Assembly: GCF_008086345.1 (NCBI RefSeq)
Contig: NZ_CP043006.1
Coordinates: 5,516,032-5,580,031 of the forward strand
Origin: Chitinophaga sp. XS-30
GTDB lineage: Bacteria; Bacteroidota; Bacteroidia; Chitinophagales; Chitinophagaceae
Direction: 5' to 3'
DNA length: 64,000 bases
In this document: one piece after another, positions 28,641-36,377 of the stretch
Position numbering within the stretch: the stretch's first letter is position 1
Layout: every line of letters begins with the position of its first letter
Program-made: the position numbers and the translations under genes
Notes under the pieces: model-generated
What the model was told of the DNA's origin: nothing
The model's input: the letters and a program-made list of their open reading frames with translations, nothing else
Databases searched by the model: none

Positions 28641-28940
28641 TTAATGTAAATTCTTCTCCTTCCGGCGTTTGATCTGGGTAACAAGCGAGTCAAATGCGAG
28701 GTCTATTGACTCTTCGAAGGATTTGGATTCGTGCTTTACAAAGAAATCGTGGCGGGGAATGTGTACCTTAATCTCGGCAATCTTGTCCTTGATCTGATGG
28801 GCTAACTGATCCAGCTTCAAAAAAACTTCAACGGTAACAATACGGTCATAAAACGTGGAGAGCTTCTGGATCCTTTTGTTCACATGATCAATGAGTTTGG
28901 CGTCAGCATCAAAACGCACAGTTTGGATTTGAACATTCAT
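28641..28940 (-). CDS. hpf: Ribosome hibernation promoting factor, short form (HPF/RaiA family)
   Basis: 99-residue protein (MNVQIQTVRFDADAKLIDHVNKRI) of the beta-alpha-beta-beta-beta-alpha HPF/YfiA fold, which sits in the tRNA/mRNA channel of idle 30S subunits in stationary phase. The basic C-terminal helix (SLVTQIKRRKEKNLH) is seen; the long-form dimerisation domain is absent. The gene lies between xerC and the tRNA/tuf unit, the usual order in the phylum, with a promoter for the tRNAs immediately downstream. Confidence 0.95.
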   Translation of the reverse strand: MNVQIQTVRFDADAKLIDHVNKRIQKLSTFYDRIVTVEVFLKLDQLAHQIKDKIAEIKVHIPRHDFFVKHESKSFEESIDLAFDSLVTQIKRRKEKNLH

Positions 28941-29263
28941 AGCACTTAGTTTTAACTTTTAACAATCTGATTTAAAGTTAGTAACGAACATTCATAGGCT
29001 ATTTTTTAGATGAGTGTCTCGGCTTTACTAATTTACTGAACTTTCCCACCTTTTTCGATTTCCGCCGGAAAAATTTTGTTAAAATGTATAATACCACAAG
29101 GTTACCCCTTCTTCCCGCTTTAACAAATGAGCGCCGTCAACACCGGCACTGTCTTTCGTCAGGAATAATTGTAAATGTTTATATTGATATAATAGAGAGA
29201 TACTGCAGGCTTGTCAGGGATTTGGGGAACTGATGCCTTACCATATGTAAACTGCCGCGGAAA
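28941..29263. other. Intergenic region between xerC and hpf
   Basis: About 320 bp with no convincing gene. No full TAnnTTTG element was found on the minus strand; the closest is TAACTTTA about 35 bp before the hpf ATG, with no TTG at the right distance. hpf may therefore use a different sigma factor or be read from the rpsU promoter. Confidence 0.4.
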
Positions 29264-30199
29264 TCACCGGGCTTTGGGGTGTGCCTGCTGATGCACCTTC
29301 TTCAGCTTCTCGATCGTGTTATGGGTATAAACCTGTGTGGCGGCGAGACTGGAATGCCCCAGCAATTCCTTGACGGCATTAAGGTCGGCCCCATTATTCA
29401 TCAGATGAGTGGCAAAGGTGTGACGGAGGATGTGGGGACTTTTCTTCCGGATCGTGGTGACCTGGCTGAGAGCGGCTTTCACCACTTTGTAAACATAGGA
29501 TTCGTCAAGGGGTTTGCCGTTTGGCTTCACCAGCAGACGTTCGAGGTCTGGACTCCCTATCTCCCGCCGTTTCCGCGCTTCATACGCGGCTATCTGCTCC
29601 AGGAGCGGGGAACTTACCGGAACAAAACGTTCCTTGTTGCCCTTGCCCAGTATTTTCAGCTGCCGGTTACCGGTATCCACCTGCTGCATTTTAAGGCCTA
29701 TCAGCTCCGCACGGCGCATACCGGTCTGATACAACAGGTCCAGGATCAGCCGGGCGGTAGCGCCCTTGAAATCATCGCTAAAAACGGGCTTGCCTGCAGC
29801 TGCATTCTCTTCCAGCTGCTGCATGCCTTTCTCTTCCACGAACACCGGCAGGCGCTTGCGGATTTTCGGGCTATTCACCTTGGCCATGGGGCTTTGCTCC
29901 AGCAGCTGCTTGCGGACGGCGTATTTGAAAAAGGATTTCAGGGTGGAGATCTTGCGGCGGATCGTGACGGCTGTAGCTGATTTCCCTCCCGGGGCAAGGC
30001 CGGTGACCAGCCAGGACTGGATATGGAAATACCGGATATCTTTCAGGGAAATATCCCCGTAAGTGTTTTCCAGATATCCGAAGAACTGCTCCAGATCTAC
30101 CCTGTAAGCCAGCACAGTGTGCGGGGAATAACGCTTCTCCAGCTCCAGGTAAGCCAGAAAAGCTTGTGCAAAGGCAGGTAGCGGCTGTTCTTCTTTCAT
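29264..30199 (-). CDS. xerC: Tyrosine recombinase XerC/XerD
   Basis: 311-residue site-specific recombinase that resolves chromosome dimers at dif. An N-terminal SAM-like core-binding domain (FLAYLELEKRYSPHTVLAYRVDLEQFF) precedes the catalytic domain, where the Arg (TGMRRAEL), the His-x-x-Arg box (SPHILRHTFATHLMNNGADLNAV) and the His/Tyr pair (LGHSSLAATQVYTH) are all visible. ATG 30199 is preferred to the GTG three codons upstream. Its place between rpsU and hpf is conserved in Bacteroidota, so it is the housekeeping copy and not a mobile-element integrase. Naming it XerC rather than XerD rests on context. Confidence 0.93.
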   Translation of the reverse strand: MKEEQPLPAFAQAFLAYLELEKRYSPHTVLAYRVDLEQFFGYLENTYGDISLKDIRYFHIQSWLVTGLAPGGKSATAVTIRRKISTLKSFFKYAVRKQLLEQSPMAKVNSPKIRKRLPVFVEEKGMQQLEENAAAGKPVFSDDFKGATARLILDLLYQTGMRRAELIGLKMQQVDTGNRQLKILGKGNKERFVPVSSPLLEQIAAYEARKRREIGSPDLERLLVKPNGKPLDESYVYKVVKAALSQVTTIRKKSPHILRHTFATHLMNNGADLNAVKELLGHSSLAATQVYTHNTIEKLKKVHQQAHPKAR

Positions 30200-30286
30200 A
30201 ACCAACACAAAAAAATTGATGACTGTAAAGTTATCGAAAACCTTACAATCATCAATCTTATGTATTAGATTTAATGCTGATCGTGA

Positions 30287-30484
30287 TTATACATCAAACT
30301 TGCCGGTAGCTACCTGCTGTTTGTACACAGCTTTCAGTACCTGGGTCCGGCGACGGATAGATGGCTTTGTAAATGACTGACGCGCTCTCAGTTGCAGCAG
30401 TATTTTCGCTTTCTCAAATTTCTTTTTATACTTTTTGAGCGCCTTGTCAATGTTTTCGCAATCTTTAGAATCGATAATTAACAT
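30287..30484 (-). CDS. rpsU: 30S ribosomal protein S21 (bS21)
   Basis: 65-residue basic protein near the anti-Shine-Dalgarno end of 16S rRNA (MLIIDSKDCENIDKALKKYKKKFEKAK, RRRTQVLKAVYKQQVATGKFDV). Notable: the start codon is preceded by AAAGGAGAAAT, a strong Shine-Dalgarno sequence, whereas the other genes in the window lack one. In Flavobacterium johnsoniae the rpsU mRNA is likewise an SD-bearing exception and bS21 controls its own synthesis; the same mechanism is inferred here. Promoter at 30510-30539. Confidence 0.97.
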   Translation of the reverse strand: MLIIDSKDCENIDKALKKYKKKFEKAKILLQLRARQSFTKPSIRRRTQVLKAVYKQQVATGKFDV

Positions 30485-30509
30485 ATTTCTCCTTTATTTT
30501 TACGGACGG

Positions 30510-30539
30510 CAAAGATACATCTAAATTCTCAAAATCCAA
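30510..30539 (-). promoter_or_regulatory. Promoter of rpsU
   Basis: Minus strand: TTG (30537-30539), 19-nt spacer, TATCTTTG (30510-30517), an exact consensus match about 25 bp before the ATG. Confidence 0.78.
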
Positions 30540-30577
30540 ATAAAAGTCACTTCTCTTTATCTCCGTCTGTAATTGAC

Positions 30578-30585
30578 TAATTTTG
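30578..30585 (+). promoter_or_regulatory. -7 element of the ribE promoter
   Basis: TAATTTTG fits TAnnTTTG; at 19 nt upstream there is TTT in place of TTG. The ribE ATG lies 23 nt downstream. It is arranged back-to-back with the rpsU promoter. Confidence 0.5.
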
Positions 30586-30608
30586 GACCTCAAATATTAA
30601 GCAAGAAT

Positions 30609-31205
30609 ATGTTTACCGGCATTATAGAAACAATGGGCACGGTCACGGCGGCGGAAAGAACGGGAGGTAACCTGGAGATCACCATCCGCGCTGTGATAGC
30701 ACCGGAACTGAAGGTTGACCAGAGCGTATCGCATAATGGCGTCTGCCTGACGGTTACCCGGGTGGATGGTCAGCAATATACCACCGTGGCAGTGGCGGAA
30801 ACCCTGCAGAAATCCAATATAGGGCTTGTCCGCCAGGGCTATTCCGTAAACCTGGAAAGGGCTATGGTCCTCAACAGCCGGGTAGACGGCCACCTGGTGC
30901 AGGGGCATGTGGATGGAACGGGCACCTGTGAGTCTGTGACGGAGCAGGACGGCAGCTGGCTTTACCGCATCCGTTTTCAATCGCAGTTTGCGGGATTGAT
31001 CGTGGAAAAGGGCTCCATCTGCCTGAACGGCATCAGCCTGACGGTGTTCGACATCACGGAAGATGCCTTTTCGGTAGCGGTGATCCCCTACACTTACCAG
31101 CATACCAATATCCAATATCTCAAACCCGGCGACACCGTGAACCTGGAATTTGACATCCTGGGCAAATACGTGGCGCGGCAACTGAACCGCTCACCCATCA
31201 AATAG
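30609..31205 (+). CDS. ribE: Riboflavin synthase, alpha subunit
   Basis: 198 residues; converts two 6,7-dimethyl-8-ribityllumazine molecules to riboflavin. ATG 30609 gives the invariant N-terminus MFTGIIETMG. Two lumazine-binding barrels in tandem are seen (about residues 1-95 and 96-190), the second beginning with DGHLVQGHVDGTG, with a C-terminal trimerisation helix (YVARQLNR). No FMN riboswitch is seen upstream; the leader is only about 20 nt. The next gene starts 7 bp later, so the two are probably co-transcribed. Confidence 0.96.
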   Translation: MFTGIIETMGTVTAAERTGGNLEITIRAVIAPELKVDQSVSHNGVCLTVTRVDGQQYTTVAVAETLQKSNIGLVRQGYSVNLERAMVLNSRVDGHLVQGHVDGTGTCESVTEQDGSWLYRIRFQSQFAGLIVEKGSICLNGISLTVFDITEDAFSVAVIPYTYQHTNIQYLKPGDTVNLEFDILGKYVARQLNRSPIK

Positions 31206-31212
31206 ATCCGCA

Positions 31213-32199
31213 TTGAACCAGACACTTTTACAGACCCTGGGCATTAAACACCCGCTCATCATGGCGCCCATGTTCCTCGTGAGCAATGAGCCGATGATGC
31301 TGGCCGCCATCCGCAGCGGCATTGCCGGCACTTTCCCTTCGCTCAATTACCGCAAGGAAGGCGAACTGCCTGCCCTCCTGGAAAGGCTCAACCAGGCCAA
31401 GGCCGGCCATCCGCAAGGCACATACGGGGTCAATCTGATCGTCCAGAAAACAAATCCGCTCTATAAAAAACACCTGGATGCCTGTGTAACGGCCAAAGTG
31501 CCGTTTTACATCACCTCCCTCGGAAATCCCCGGGATGTGATCGAGGCGGCGCACAGCTACGGCGCCAGGGTCCTCTGCGACGTGACCAATCTGCAGCATG
31601 CGGAAAAAGCGGCCCAGAACGGAGCCGACGGCTTCATTGCCGTATGTGCGGGGGCAGGCGGCCATGCAGGCCCCTACCCTATGCATGTGCTGGTACCGGC
31701 CCTGAAAAAAGCCTTCCCGGATATGACCGTCACCGCCGCAGGCGCCATCGCCACCGGTCAGCAGATCGCCAGTGCCATGGTGCTGGGGGCGGACAGCGTG
31801 TCCATCGGCACCCGGTTCATTGCCAGCCGGGAAGCCACCGTCAGCGATGAATACAAGAACGCCATTATCAGCCATGGCATGGAAGATATTGTGCTGACCG
31901 AGAAACTCTCCGGAACGCCCTGCAATATCATCAACACCCCCGCGGCGCAAAAAATGGGCTACCGGCAAAGCGGATTCGAAAAATGGCTGTCCCGCAACCC
32001 GCGTACCCGCAAATACTTCAAGATGATGGTGCAGATGAAAGGCATGAAAAAACTGGAAAAGGCCATCAAACCCAATCATTACAACCAGCTGTGGAGCGCC
32101 GGACAAAGCGTGGAAATGGTAGATGAGATACTGAGCGTAGAGGAGATCGTGCAGCGGCTCATGCAGGAATACCAGGAAAGCGTACGGGCATTGCGGTGA
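31213..32199 (+). CDS. Nitronate monooxygenase-like flavin enzyme
   Basis: 328-residue FMN-dependent TIM-barrel of the 2-nitropropane dioxygenase/nitronate monooxygenase family, which oxidises toxic alkyl nitronates. Seen: the first strand TLGIKHPLIMAPMF, the phosphate-binding and catalytic-His region GADGFIAVCAGAGGHAGPY, and AAGAIATGQQIASAMVLGADSVSIGTRFIASRE. The start is TTG 31213, because the first ATG (31261) would remove the conserved first strand. It is 7 bp after ribE, which may supply the flavin. The C-terminus runs into the first unit of a tandem repeat block. Some homologues are enoyl-ACP reductases (FabK), so the reaction is uncertain. Confidence 0.82.
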   Translation: MNQTLLQTLGIKHPLIMAPMFLVSNEPMMLAAIRSGIAGTFPSLNYRKEGELPALLERLNQAKAGHPQGTYGVNLIVQKTNPLYKKHLDACVTAKVPFYITSLGNPRDVIEAAHSYGARVLCDVTNLQHAEKAAQNGADGFIAVCAGAGGHAGPYPMHVLVPALKKAFPDMTVTAAGAIATGQQIASAMVLGADSVSIGTRFIASREATVSDEYKNAIISHGMEDIVLTEKLSGTPCNIINTPAAQKMGYRQSGFEKWLSRNPRTRKYFKMMVQMKGMKKLEKAIKPNHYNQLWSAGQSVEMVDEILSVEEIVQRLMQEYQESVRALR

Positions 32200-32380
32200 A
32201 CCGGATGGCTCGCGTGCTACACGGAAGACGCGTTGCTGGCATTGCGGTAAACCGGATGGCTCCCTTGCTACGCGGAAGACACCTTGCAGGCATTGCGGTA
32301 AACCGGATGCCCTGTACCGGATGGCTCCCACGTTTCGCGAAAGACACCTTGCAGGCATTGCGGCAAACCGGATGCCTGAT
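32188..32380 (+). repeat. 51-bp tandem repeats between the nitronate monooxygenase gene and truB
   Basis: Units begin at 32188, 32239, 32290 and 32355, each opening with GCATTGCGG(T/C)(G/A)AACCGGATG and continuing with GGCTC..ACACCTTGC-like sequence. Units 1 and 2 are 51 bp, unit 3 is 65 bp (it contains an internal duplication around CCGGATG), and unit 4 is cut off after about 26 bp. Unit 1 overlaps the last codons and stop of the upstream gene. The period is a multiple of three, so open frames run through, but nothing suggests translation. Confidence 0.85.
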
Positions 32381-32414
32381 GATAACGCTCACGACTAAAC
32401 GGAAGGAAAAATAA

Positions 32415-32422
32415 TATCTTTG
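32415..32422 (+). promoter_or_regulatory. -7 element of truB, 4 nt before ATG
   Basis: TATCTTTG matches TAnnTTTG exactly and ends 4 nt before the truB ATG; no TTG lies at the expected distance. If used, transcription would start at or within a base or two of the start codon, giving a leaderless mRNA. Confidence 0.5.
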
Positions 32423-32426
32423 CAAC

Positions 32427-33113
32427 ATGTCTTTACCCAATAATTACCAGGAAGGCGCTGTGCTGTTGATCAACAAACCGCTGACATGGACTTCCTTTGA
32501 TGTGGTCCGCAAGATCCGTAATACCACCAAGGCGAAAATAGGCCATGCCGGCACACTGGACCCCCTGGCCACCGGCCTCCTCATCTGCTGCACCGGCAAA
32601 ATGACGAAGAAAATAAACGAATACCAGGCCCAGGAAAAGGAATACACCGGAACATTCACCCTAGGCGCTACCACACCAACGTACGACCTGGAATCCACCC
32701 CCGAGAACCATCAGCCCGTACCCGAACTGGACAAAGCGGCATTACAGGCGTATGCCGACCGGTTCACCGGTGAATTGCAGCAGCTGCCTCCCATCCACTC
32801 CGCGATCAAACAAAACGGGAAACCCATTTACCATCTCGCCCGCAAAGGCGTGGACGTGAAGGTGGAGCCACGCAACATTACCATATATGCTTTCGAGATC
32901 ACTGAGGTGGCCTTACCCATCGTACATTTCAGGGTGCAGTGCAGCACCGGTACCTATATCCGCTCCCTCGCGCACGATTTCGGTGCGGCCATAGGTTGCG
33001 GAGCGCATCTGAGCAGCCTCTGCCGCACGAGAATAGGCCTTTTCAAACTGGAAGATGCCATGGAGGTAACGGATTTCATCGAGCAGTATAAACAGGCACA
33101 TCAGAACGGGTAA
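32427..33113 (+). CDS. truB: tRNA pseudouridine-55 synthase
   Basis: 228 residues; makes pseudouridine 55 in the T-loop of tRNAs. N-terminal KPLTWTSFDVVRKIR and the catalytic-Asp motif GHAGTLDPLATGLL are clear, with later motifs LPPIHSAIKQNGKPIYHLARKG and CSTGTYIRSLAHDFG. It is shorter than the E. coli enzyme and ends without a full PUA domain, as is common in the phylum. The 3' end overlaps tamL by 13 bp tail-to-tail. Confidence 0.97.
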   Translation: MSLPNNYQEGAVLLINKPLTWTSFDVVRKIRNTTKAKIGHAGTLDPLATGLLICCTGKMTKKINEYQAQEKEYTGTFTLGATTPTYDLESTPENHQPVPELDKAALQAYADRFTGELQQLPPIHSAIKQNGKPIYHLARKGVDVKVEPRNITIYAFEITEVALPIVHFRVQCSTGTYIRSLAHDFGAAIGCGAHLSSLCRTRIGLFKLEDAMEVTDFIEQYKQAHQNG

Positions 33114-35524
33114 CCGATCGCTATGTTCCAGATGATGTTCTCCCTGCGCCAGCGCACATCGCCCAGCGCCCATTGGTTCAGGAACCAGCCGCTTTTGTTC
33201 TTTTCTGTGGGATAGGGCTTCTTGAGCGGAATGCCCCAGTCGAAACGGATCAGGAAGTAGGTGAAGTCCAGCCGCAACCCCGCGCCGGTACCAATGGCCA
33301 GATCATTATACAGATTGTCAAAACGAAAATCCGCACCGGCTCTCAAAGTATCCTGTTTGAGCATCCAGATATTCCCGAAGTCAAGGAATGTGGCGCCTTT
33401 CAGGTTCATGCTCCCGCCAAATAAACGGAACAGGTTGAAACGGTACTCCACGTTACCTTCCAGCTTCAGGTCGCCGGTCTGGTCCGGGAATATCTCGGCA
33501 ATGGAAGAAGTATCCCGGAAAGAACCGGGCCCCAGTGTACGCAGGCGCCAGGCGCGGAGACTGTTGGGGCCGCCGGACGTGAACTGCCGGATGTAAGGCA
33601 ATACATCGCTTTGCCCGTAAGGGATGCCCACACCTGCGTATGCACGCGTAGCCACGGAGGATTTGCTGTAATTCCAGTAATGCCGGTAATCCAGCTCCAG
33701 CCGGAGGAACTGCGAAATATTTACGGTGGACAGGGTCTCCAGGCTTTCCCGGCCGCTGGTCACCCAGTTGGTCAACCCGTTGATCCCTTTCAGCCATAAC
33801 CCTGATTCTTCAAAGTTGATGCGGAAATAGGAGTTCTGACGTTTATGAAAGATATCGTTATTGCTGAAAGTATAGGTGATCCCCTCTCCGCCAATGAAAG
33901 CCGGCTCAAAACTGCGCCGCAGGTAAGGGTTCGGGGTTACGACAGAATCCTGGAATTCCTTCGTCAGCGCCACTCCTACATAATTCAGCATGAACGGCTT
34001 CACGATCCATCGTTTGTACAGCGATTCATTCCATTCATATCCCAGCGAAGCTGTCAGCTGCCGGATATCGAACTTCCTGATACGGGTAAGGTTGCTCCAG
34101 CCGGCAGAGATACGGGTCCTCGCCGTGGAACGGTAGTTCTGGCGCAGGCGGAAAGGCAACATGAAACGCGGCAGCACCAGGTCCGCATTCACACCATACT
34201 CCCGGGCCTGCAGGTCGAACCTGTCGTTTCGCGCAACTTCCAGGCCTCCCTTCAGGGTAATATGCAGCTCATTCGCCGAGCGGCTGACATTGTAATGCCG
34301 GTATCCAAGCGTCACGCCGCTACCTACAAGATAATCGTTACTCGTTGTTACATCAATATTGGCGCTCAGTTCCTGCTTCTTCCTGGGCGTGAGCAGCACA
34401 TAGGCATCCAGCTTCTGCACCGTATCCGTCCGCTCGCGGTATTGTACCGTAACGAACTGCCAGAGATTAAGGTCATACAGCCGGTTAACGGTATTGTTGT
34501 AATTCTGGATGGAATATCTTTCGTTCTTCCTGAGCTGTATGGCGCGGGCCAGCACTCTGGGGCGGATGATGTCCTCATGATACTTCACCGTCAGTATCCT
34601 TCCCGAGAAGGTTTTGTAGGTGGTATCGTTTACATTCCCGTTGGGTGAAAAGTCAGGATAGATGAAGATATCATGCAGATAGAAAAGTTTGGTAAGATCG
34701 GTGGCGGAGTCCTCCGGGTTCCGGATCACCACATCGATCTCCATGGTGGGCTTCTGGTCTGCACTCAATACAGAGGGCATGCTGGAGAAGGGGTTCAGCG
34801 GATCGATGAAGAGTGATTTGTTCAGGGTATCTACGGTAAACGTGATCAGGTCGCGGTTGAACTTGAAATACCCTGCATCCCGGATCAATCTGGTCAGCCT
34901 TTCGCGTTCGCCATTGAGGTTTTCGGCTTTGTAGGGTTCGCTTACCTTCAGCAGGGAGAACTTCTCTCCTTCCCTGACGATATGGCGAAGGGCTGTATCG
35001 GGAATATCGTAATTGATCTTTTTGATGACGAAGTTCTTGCCGGTAGTCACCTCATAGGTAACATCCGTCTTCCTGTTCCGGGTATCCACCTTATGATCTA
35101 CGGTAGCATAGAAATAGCCCTGGTTATTGAGGTAAGACACCATTCTTGAAACGGATTCGGCCGTCCGCACCGAGTCATAGATCACCGGGGCCTCCAGGTT
35201 ACGCTCTGCAAGAATGAGGTTCCAGAACCAGTTGCTCTTCTTTTCGTATGACTTCTGGTTGTACAGCCATACTTTCAGGCGGGAGCCCAGCAGCTTGGAA
35301 TTCGGCTGTTGCAGCATCAGGGATTTGGAGGAGAGGTCGCTTTTCAGGTCTGATTTTTCGGAAGAAGACAATGTGCCGTCGATAACAACGTTCGTTTTGG
35401 TCAGCAGCGTCTGGTCCTGCTGCAGATAACGGGTGTTGGAGCAGGCATTTAACAACAGGCATACCATCAGCAACGCGGGCAGCAGCGGCAGAGATGTATA
35501 TGACGGGTATGACTTTTTCTTCAC
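33101..35524 (-). CDS. tamL: TamL-type BamA/TamA-family outer-membrane lipoprotein
   Basis: 807 residues. Start is GTG 35524 (KKKSYPSYTS), because no later ATG leaves a usable signal; the lipobox is LLLNACSNTRYL. POTRA-like segments span about residues 100-330 (SVSRMVSYLNNQGYFYATVDHKV, VTTGKNFVIKKINYDIPDTALRHIV), followed by an Omp85 barrel with FTSGGPNSLRAWRLRTLGPGSF (the conserved extracellular-loop-6-like motif) and C-terminal YPF. TamL is the Bacteroidota lipid-anchored TamA relative, thought to act with TamB in outer-membrane biogenesis. It is divergent from the SpoU methylase gene. Confidence 0.88.
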   Translation of the reverse strand: MKKKSYPSYTSLPLLPALLMVCLLLNACSNTRYLQQDQTLLTKTNVVIDGTLSSSEKSDLKSDLSSKSLMLQQPNSKLLGSRLKVWLYNQKSYEKKSNWFWNLILAERNLEAPVIYDSVRTAESVSRMVSYLNNQGYFYATVDHKVDTRNRKTDVTYEVTTGKNFVIKKINYDIPDTALRHIVREGEKFSLLKVSEPYKAENLNGERERLTRLIRDAGYFKFNRDLITFTVDTLNKSLFIDPLNPFSSMPSVLSADQKPTMEIDVVIRNPEDSATDLTKLFYLHDIFIYPDFSPNGNVNDTTYKTFSGRILTVKYHEDIIRPRVLARAIQLRKNERYSIQNYNNTVNRLYDLNLWQFVTVQYRERTDTVQKLDAYVLLTPRKKQELSANIDVTTSNDYLVGSGVTLGYRHYNVSRSANELHITLKGGLEVARNDRFDLQAREYGVNADLVLPRFMLPFRLRQNYRSTARTRISAGWSNLTRIRKFDIRQLTASLGYEWNESLYKRWIVKPFMLNYVGVALTKEFQDSVVTPNPYLRRSFEPAFIGGEGITYTFSNNDIFHKRQNSYFRINFEESGLWLKGINGLTNWVTSGRESLETLSTVNISQFLRLELDYRHYWNYSKSSVATRAYAGVGIPYGQSDVLPYIRQFTSGGPNSLRAWRLRTLGPGSFRDTSSIAEIFPDQTGDLKLEGNVEYRFNLFRLFGGSMNLKGATFLDFGNIWMLKQDTLRAGADFRFDNLYNDLAIGTGAGLRLDFTYFLIRFDWGIPLKKPYPTEKNKSGWFLNQWALGDVRWRRENIIWNIAIGYPF

Positions 35525-35554
35525 TTGATTCCTGAATTAACGGGTATTGCCTGC

Positions 35555-35585
35555 TTGGCCGAATGCCGGATTTCTTGTAGGTTTG
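35555..35585 (+). promoter_or_regulatory. Promoter of the SpoU methyltransferase gene, -7 element 5 nt before ATG
   Basis: TTG (35555-35557), 20-nt spacer, TAGGTTTG (35578-35585), then ATCCT and ATG at 35591. This predicts a leaderless or nearly leaderless transcript. Confidence 0.55.
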
Positions 35586-35590
35586 ATCCT

Positions 35591-36331
35591 ATGTTGTCAA
35601 AGGCGCAAATTAAATATATTCAATCATTACAGCACAAAAAATACCGTCAAAAATTTGGCCAGTTTATAGCGGAAGGAGACAAGATCGTGCAGGAACTGCT
35701 GGCAGACCGGCGAAGCGTACAAGCCGTCTATGCCACAAGAGAATGGTTACTTGATCATCGTGCGCTGGCTGAAAGCGCTGCTGGTATTGACATTCAGGAA
35801 ATAGCGCCTCCCGTGCTCAAACAGCTATCCTCCCTGTCTACCCCACATCAGGCCCTTGCACTGGTCAATATTCCTCCCCCTTCCGAGCCGGTGCTGCAGG
35901 GGCATGTAACCCTGGTACTGGAAACGATCCAGGACCCCGGCAACCTGGGCACCATCATTCGTATAGCCGACTGGTTTGGTATCCGCCAGATCATCTGCTC
36001 ACCGGATTGTGTGGATGCGTGGAATGCCAAGACCATCCAGTCTACCATGGGCAGCGCCATGCGTGTACCTGTTATCGTGAAAGACATTCCCGGCCTTCTG
36101 ACCGCCAATGAGCATATCCCCGCCTATGCCGCCACCCTGCATGGAGAGAATATCGTCCAGACCCCGAAGATCACCGAAGGCCTGATCCTCATCGGCAACG
36201 AATCCCGGGGATTGAGCGAAGCTGTATTGAAACTTTGCCACCATCATATCACCATCCCCCGCATCGGCCAGGCAGAATCCCTTAACGCCGCTGTGGCAAC
36301 CGGTATTATCTGCGGCAGGTTATTGCTATAA
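35591..36331 (+). CDS. SpoU/TrmH-family RNA 2'-O-methyltransferase
   Basis: 246 residues. ATG 35591 is chosen (MLSKAQIKYIQSLQHKKYRQKFGQ); it is preceded at once by a promoter element. The N-terminal part is an RNA-binding L30e-like substrate domain (FIAEGDKIVQELLAD). The C-terminal SPOUT fold shows the three SpoU motifs: LETIQDPGNLGTIIRIADWFG, ILIGNESRGLSEAVLKLC and IPRIGQAESLNAAVATGI, which form the trefoil-knot SAM site. The family methylates ribose in 23S rRNA or tRNA; the exact target is not evident. Confidence 0.93.
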   Translation: MLSKAQIKYIQSLQHKKYRQKFGQFIAEGDKIVQELLADRRSVQAVYATREWLLDHRALAESAAGIDIQEIAPPVLKQLSSLSTPHQALALVNIPPPSEPVLQGHVTLVLETIQDPGNLGTIIRIADWFGIRQIICSPDCVDAWNAKTIQSTMGSAMRVPVIVKDIPGLLTANEHIPAYAATLHGENIVQTPKITEGLILIGNESRGLSEAVLKLCHHHITIPRIGQAESLNAAVATGIICGRLLL

Positions 36332-36377
36332 AATTCCCGCCCTACGTTCTTCCCGCCCATACGTCCCCTTCAACATG

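Noticed and set aside
29264-30199. Integrase of a mobile element
   Set aside because: Its position between rpsU and hpf is the conserved place of the housekeeping Xer recombinase in Bacteroidota, and no att-like repeats flank it.
30586-30608. FMN riboswitch upstream of ribE
   Set aside because: The leader between the -7 element and ATG is far too short for the aptamer.
32188-32380. CRISPR array
   Set aside because: The whole 51-bp unit is repeated, without unique spacers between short repeats, and no cas gene is nearby.
32196-32414. 72-codon frame with 17-residue repeats through the tandem repeat block
   Set aside because: The frame stays open only because the 51-bp period is a multiple of three; frames are open in both strands and there is no initiation signal.
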